Assembly (NCBI GenBank): GCA_023101885.1
Contig: JALPQD010000240.1
Coordinates: forward strand, 1,333,501-1,397,500
Length of the DNA: 64,000 nucleotides
Source: Typhlomys cinereus
Taxonomy: Eukaryota; Chordata; Mammalia; Rodentia; Platacanthomyidae
Direction: 5' to 3'
Shown here in pieces: positions 59,233-64,000 of this stretch (position 1 is the first letter of the stretch; each line of letters opens with the position of its first letter). The translations under genes and the position numbers were made by a program. The notes beneath the pieces were generated by a model. The model did not search any database, was not told where the DNA came from, and saw only the letters and a list, made by a program, of their open reading frames with translations.

Positions 59233-59536
59233 CCCAATGTATATATTTTTAAATATTTTACTTATTAATGTTATATGCATGTATGTCTGTGTGAGTGTGT
59301 GTGTGTGTGTGTGTGTGTATCATAGGATACAATGTCCCTGTGGGGGACCAAGGGTGACTTCGGGAATCATCCCGGATTGCTTCTACCTCCTTCTTACTTC
59401 ACTCTGGGATTTCCCAGGCTTCCACCATTTCTGCCTGGTGTTTTTACATGGGACCTGGGATCCAAATTCAGGACCTTTTGCTTGCGAGACAGAGTGTTAA
59501 CCTCTGAGCCATCTTTCCAGCCCTACCCAATGTATA
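59233..59536 (-). mobile_element. B2-superfamily SINE, divergent subfamily, with target duplication
   Basis: The SINE (59244-59525, antisense) has its head at the right (GGGCTGGAAAGATGGCTC in reverse). A (TG)n block lies near 59280-59319. The repeat CCCAATGTATA occurs at 59233-59243 and 59526-59536. Confidence 0.92.
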
Positions 59537-59959
59537 ATTTTGACACTCTTGACGACAAACAAACAAACAACAGAAGGCTGTAGCAGCCTGGAGTGGTTTC
59601 TGGGTCCTCTAGTCTCCACTGGCAAGCATGTCTTTGTGCTCCATTACCCAGTTCTTGTCATTATGGGTCTGTAGCATAAGCAGTGCAACGATACTGCCCA
59701 CACTGGTCTTTGTGCTTAGGATTGCTTTGACTTCTGGAATTTTGTGTTTCCACGGAATTTTAGGATTGTGAAAAATGTCAATGGGGCTTTGATGGGTCTT
59801 GCATTGAATTTGTATATCACATTCATTCACATAGCCATTTTCACATTAATTCTGTTAATCTATGAGCATAGGTGGTTTTGCCATCATTTAATGTCTTCAA
59901 TTTTTCTTCAGTGTTTCAAAATTTTTATGTTATCAGTCTAAATAACAGTGGACAGAGAA

Positions 59960-60835
59960 AACTGACAGTACACAGGATCAGATGCCTCAATTAGCCACAA
60001 ATGCCTCATAGTAAACCTCCATTTAAACACCTCTAATTTTATCTTTAGATAAGGAAAGATCTCAGCACCCAAACAAGACCCAGCCTAGTACAATGGAAGT
60101 GCAGCGAAACCAACATCAAATCAGAGTATAGAGTATTAGTGACCCTAAAGCACTCAGCGGGATTCAGGTCAACCAGATCTTTCTTGCAAATGGCTCAGGG
60201 GTTAAGACTCTGTCTTGCAAGCAGAAGGTCCTGAGTTTGGATTCTACAACAGGTGTTTATTACTGAAAAGCATGACTTGCCAAAATGAAGAAAATGAGTG
60301 TCTGTGGACTGCTTGTAGCTAAACAGGACATATAAGCTTCACATATCCCCACCCCAAGGCTCAGGGAGCAGCAAGATTGTATGAAGCTGAAGTGGGAAGG
60401 TGGCGCAGTGCATTATCTCCTGGATATGACATAGCCGTGATATACAAGATTTTATGGCAGATATGTATACTTCCACAAAAATGCACAGGAAATGTCTTAT
60501 CAATATCTCACCATAATATCATGAAGATCTGAAGATCCTCTCTGAGAGACTGATGAGAACTAATGCTGATGGGGAAATAGAGAAGATGCTTTCCTCAATG
60601 GTTTCTCCACTGATGTAGGATCCTTGCTGGAGCCTGAATCAACTCAAGCATAAGTCACCACAGATTAGATAAAACTCAGTGGGCTGCACAAGTGAAGAGA
60701 TTTTAAGATGGGAGTGAGTCTAGCAGGGGAGATGAAAGGTCCTATGGGGAAAAGGAGGAGGGGTAGGATTTGGAATAAGGGTTGAAAATATTAAGTCACT
60801 ATATTCATGATACAACATTAAAAACAAAATATTTT
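59960..60835 (+). mobile_element. L1 3'UTR inserted in antisense L1
   Basis: The segment interrupts the antisense L1. It is purine-rich near its end (GGGAAAAGGAGGAGGGGTAGG) and finishes with AACATTAAAAACAAAATATT and an A-run. A degraded SINE-like head lies at 60191-60247. Confidence 0.55.
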
Positions 60836-60995
60836 CAATTTAAAAAAAGCCTACTGATTTTTGTGTGTTGATTTTGTATCTTGCTATCTTGCTGAAAGTT
60901 TTTGTTTTAATCAGGTTTAAAGGAAAATTTTGGTAGAGTTCTGGTACATTTTAAATGGAGCATCAAGTCTTTTGTCATTACTGTTAGAGATTCTT

Positions 60996-61320
60996 TGACT
61001 ACTTTTTTTAAAATTTTTTTATTATTATTTATTCAATTGTGCGCGTAATGCATGTGTGCGTGTGTGTGTATGTATGTATGTGTGTGTGTGTACGTGTGTG
61101 TAGAACCACGGACGAATTCGGGAACCACCATGGACGCCTCCACCTCCTCTTGTTTACTCTGCCCCGGGATTCACAGGCTCCGCCCTACCAGGACCAGAAA
61201 CGCAGGCCGCCCCGCTTCCGCCCGGCGTCTATACGTGGGGTCTAGGATCCGAACTCAGGACCTTCTGCCTACAAGGCAGAGGCTTAACCCCTGAGCCACC
61301 TCTCCAGCCCCTGACTACTT
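60996..61320 (-). mobile_element. full-length B2-superfamily SINE, antisense
   Basis: The GC-rich subfamily body is nearly identical to the copies at 6002 and 44569. The head GGGGCTGGAGAGGTGGCTC lies at 61292-61311 in reverse. TGACTACTT flanks it at 60996-61004 and 61312-61320. Confidence 0.93.
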
Positions 61321-61924
61321 CTTTTCTTATTTTTCACCCTTCCATTTCTTTCTCTTGTTTCGCTAATCTAAGCTGTATCTTCAGACTCTGTGTTGGAGAA
61401 CAGTGAGAGTGGGCGCCCCACTCTCTGCACTCCTGCTCTTCACTCCTGCTTTTACATGAAATGCTTTCAGGTCTTCCCAGCTTATTACAATATTGAACTT
61501 AGGTTTGTTGTGTATAATCCTTATGGTGTCACGTTTCTTCTGTTCTTTTTTTCTTCAGAGCTTTTACCATGAGGGATGTCAAACACATGAAAAAGATGCC
61601 TAATAATATAAAGTAAAAATACTACTAAATGTATAATATAAAGAAAAAAATGGGGAAATGCAGAAATCAAACAAGTAGAAAAATAAATGAAAAAATGCCT
61701 AAAAATGGAAAGTAGTCATGAATAAAATTAGATGAATACATGAAAGTAAATAAACCCAAATTCCTTTAAATATGATAACATGAAAAGAGTCAAAGTATAC
61801 ACCCAAGAGATGAGTGATGGGGTGGAAAGAGAAAGAACATGAGAGGGAGAGAAACACAGGGAGGGAATGGAGTGCCAGTGTAATTTTCCTGGATTCTTGA
61901 AAATTGGAGACTATGATTATCTTC

Positions 61925-62545
61925 ATGTGTGGGGATAGAGGTGGAGAAGGTTTAGTGGTGGAAGTGATAGTGGTGGAGGATAAGGTGATTAAGATGATAA
62001 TATTAAAGGTAGACCTAGAGGTCAGGGTGGAGTTAGATAGTGATCACAGTAGAAGTGGAAGTGATGAAGTTGTGGGAAGAGAGAAGTATAGGTGGAGTTG
62101 GTGGTGGTGGTGGAGGTGGAAATGGACTTGACTTTTGAGATCCAAGTGGAGGTGCTGGTGAAGGTGGACGTAGTAGAGTTAGTGTTAGTGGTGAACTTTT
62201 AGGTGGTGATACAGATGGAGCTAGAGGTTGAGGCTGTGGTCGAGGCAGATTGTAGGTATTAGAGGTTGAAGATGTGGTAGGGAGAGGTAAGGTGGTTCTA
62301 ATGGAATTGGTGGTGGTGACGGTTGTAATGGTGGTGGGGTGGTGGAGGCCATGGTGAGCAAGGGGTGGTGGTACTGGAAGTGTTGGTAGCAGATGTGGAG
62401 GTATCCATGGAGGTTGTGGAGTTGATGGCAGAAGTGCACGTGGAAGTGTTGATGAAGTTTACTGTGGATGTGGTACTGGTACTGGTGGTGGTAGAGGTAG
62501 AGATGATCTAGTTGTTGGTGATGAAGGTCATTGTGAGTTAATTTG
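61925..62545. repeat. C-poor, GGT/GGA-rich degenerate repeat
   Basis: For over 600 bases the plus strand is built from GGTGG, GGTAG, GGAGG, GATG and TGGTG words with very few C. Perfect units are short, so this is an old or mutating expansion. Frames at 61904-62131 (+) and 62221-62562 (-) are low-complexity products. Confidence 0.9.
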
Positions 62546-62742
62546 TGAACTGTCTTTTCCATGGTTTATGCTGGTGTTGAGTTTCTTTAGGAAAAAATGT
62601 CTGATGTCTTGCAGCTGTCCTTAGTTGCTTCCTTTCTTTGCAGTTTAGGGGTATCTGCTGGAAACACTTTTCATTCTGTGTGCTGGGCAGGTTCTTCCGC
62701 CTGTTGGTTGGCTCCCAAACTTTACATCTTGATATAATTAAT

Positions 62743-63160
62743 GTGCTAGTTAGATATATTGGTGCCAGCTTGACAATTGAAGGCTGAGCTCTGGGCACAT
62801 TTGTGAAGAATTAATAACTAAGGTAAGCACAGAGCCAGTCCAGAGGATATTTTCTGGTTGATGTGGGAAGATCCAGCCCATCGTGGGTAGCACCATTTCC
62901 TGGGAAGGTAGATAAGGTGGAGAAGCTAGTTCAGTATTTTGGAATTCTTTAGCATACTTGGGGAGACTTGTAATCTCCTAGCTATTCCTGTAGTAATGGT
63001 ATGACCCTTCCCTGGACTTCTAGTATTGGTATGAACGCTCCTGTCAAACTGGTGTAAGAACTGTAATTGAGAATCATAAAAAAGAATAAAACCTCCTTAT
63101 TTCTCAGAGCCCTGGTCATGAATTTTTCAGCAACCTGCAGACAAACTGCACCAGCCATGC
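62743..63160 (+). mobile_element. LTR-family element, sense copy
   Basis: It starts TGCTAGTTAGATATATTGG and carries GAGCTCTGGGCACATTTGTG, GATCCAGCCCATCGTGGG, and AGAATAAAACCTCCTTATTTC as polyadenylation region. It is collinear with the antisense copies at 56266-57016. Confidence 0.7.
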
Positions 63161-64000
63161 TTTTCTTAAACATGTTGGCAGCGGGGGAAGCAAACAGCAC
63201 TGTTACCCTGTAGTGAAGGACTTGTGCTTGTGCTTTTCAAATTTCCTAAGTGCTGATCTCTCTGGAAGAATGTGGCTGTAGATGCTACCTCTTCTGAGAC
63301 TTCACTGTTTGTGAAGCCAACAGTGACACAGCAGCAGTGACAAATCCACCTGCTGATCAGACTCAGAGCTGTTCAACTCCAGAATTGTCCTCAGTGGATA
63401 AGTTCTGCTTCTCAGAACTGTCTCTCTTCCTGGAGCTGCAGCAGGTTAAATGTCATCTTCTTGACTTGAGGTTGTTCCCTGTTCTCAGTTCCCTGGGGAC
63501 GCCAGTGTTAAGCAGCAGATTCTCTCCAGATGGTGCCCAGCTCACTGTCCTCTGAATTGCACAGAAGAACAAGGTAGGATTCCTGTTAATGCTTATCATT
63601 CCTCTAGAGAAATCACAGTCCCACCAAAATCTAAAATTGGATTTAAGGATAATGAGAGGTTATGGGTATGTTTTGAGGATAGTACTATCAGTTTCTTTTC
63701 TACAAATCACCTGGTTTACATTTTGGATCAAGCTTCTCCTCCTCATCATGGAGCTCTGTGTCCGCAGCTCTTCTCAAGCTGGGCTTGCTCCTTTTTAGCA
63801 TATCACTCACTCATTTTTAAAAATTCCTTTAATAGCTTCACCATTGAAATATATATAATTTGTAAATACAATGAATTTTGGTCATTTTCATCCCATATTA
63901 ATCACCCCTTCTCCCACTGAAAGCCTCTTTCTCTCCTTCCAGTCTTCCTCTGTCATAGTTACAATAAACTAGTGCTGCCAATAAAACTCATGGCCAAATA
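63161..64000. other. unassigned sequence after the LTR-family copy
   Basis: No motif is recognised. The frame at 63337-63555 (72 codons) is open but has no known domain. Internal sequence of the preceding LTR element is possible. Confidence 0.35.

Larger units (their letters stand above)
58390..61590 (-). mobile_element. L1 ORF2 remnant, antisense, with three later insertions
   Basis: Reversed L1 phrases run from the C-terminal region (CCATTCTGACTGGGCTGAGG, GCAGTTTTAATTTGCATTTCC) to the RT region (GTGTGTTGATTTTGTATCTT) at 60840-61590. The interruptions are a SINE (59244-59525), a plus-strand L1 3'UTR (about 59960-60835) and a SINE (61005-61311). Confidence 0.8.

Noticed and set aside
60191..60247. 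Third SINE/L1 fusion at box A
   Set aside because: The SINE-like piece is short and diverged, the upstream bases could be a decayed head, and no clear junction exists.
62221..62562. His/Pro-rich minus-strand frame of 113 codons
   Set aside because: Direct product of the GGT/GGA-rich repeat read in reverse.

Overview
The window reads as mammalian nuclear DNA, from a rodent of the mouse-related clade. It is AT-rich, has no bacterial-style gene packing, and is dominated by retrotransposon debris: LINE-1 of several ages, B1-, ID-, B3- and B2-type SINEs, MaLR-like LTRs, MIR remnants and many microsatellites. The commonest young SINE has a B2-superfamily tRNA-derived head but a GC-rich 3' body and (TG)n tail that I do not recognise from mouse or rat. 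A jerboa-type lineage (its DIP SINEs belong to the B2 superfamily) is my best guess, held weakly. No rRNA, tRNA, CRISPR array or confidently identified host gene is present.

Layout. 1-12 kb is mostly unique sequence with an antisense LTR (3.73-4.21 kb), one full SINE (6.0-6.3 kb) and MIR fragments. It also holds the only candidate host coding sequence: two exon-like minus-strand segments at 4937-5171 and 5276-5606 with compatible splice phases and one frameshift. 12-17.8 kb carries B1, ID and B3 SINE fragments in otherwise unremarkable DNA. 17.8-27.3 kb is a stack of nested LINE-1 events. A minus-strand L1 has 212-bp promoter monomers, ORF1 and the endonuclease and reverse-transcriptase parts of ORF2. 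It has been hit by 5'-truncated plus-strand L1 copies with clear target-site duplications, by a solo LTR, by a twin-primed (inverted) L1 copy, and is joined to SINEs at two abrupt junctions.

27.3-39.9 kb is mixed: a SINE at 29.75 kb, an ancient L1 at 30.2-31.6 kb, a probable hAT remnant, very long (CTTT)n and GA tracts, and a MaLR-like LTR. 40-44 kb holds two related ~610-630-bp LTR-like elements around an antisense L1 that is itself split by a solo LTR. 44.9-52.9 kb is older plus-strand L1 material, including degenerate promoter monomers, endonuclease and C-terminal ORF2 remnants. It ends with a younger 5'-truncated L1 (50.99-52.70 kb) with a target-site duplication. 54.9-57.0 kb has MaLR-like and nested LTR repeats, and 58.4-61.6 kb an antisense L1 split by two SINEs and an L1 3' end. 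A C-poor GGT/GGA-rich block lies at 61.9-62.5 kb and another LTR-family copy at 62.7-63.2 kb.

The recognisable protein-coding content is LINE-1 ORF1/ORF2, all of it broken. The main interest is the insertion chronology, the L1/SINE junctions, a recurring antisense reading frame in the L1 3'UTR, and the unidentified two-exon candidate near 5 kb.
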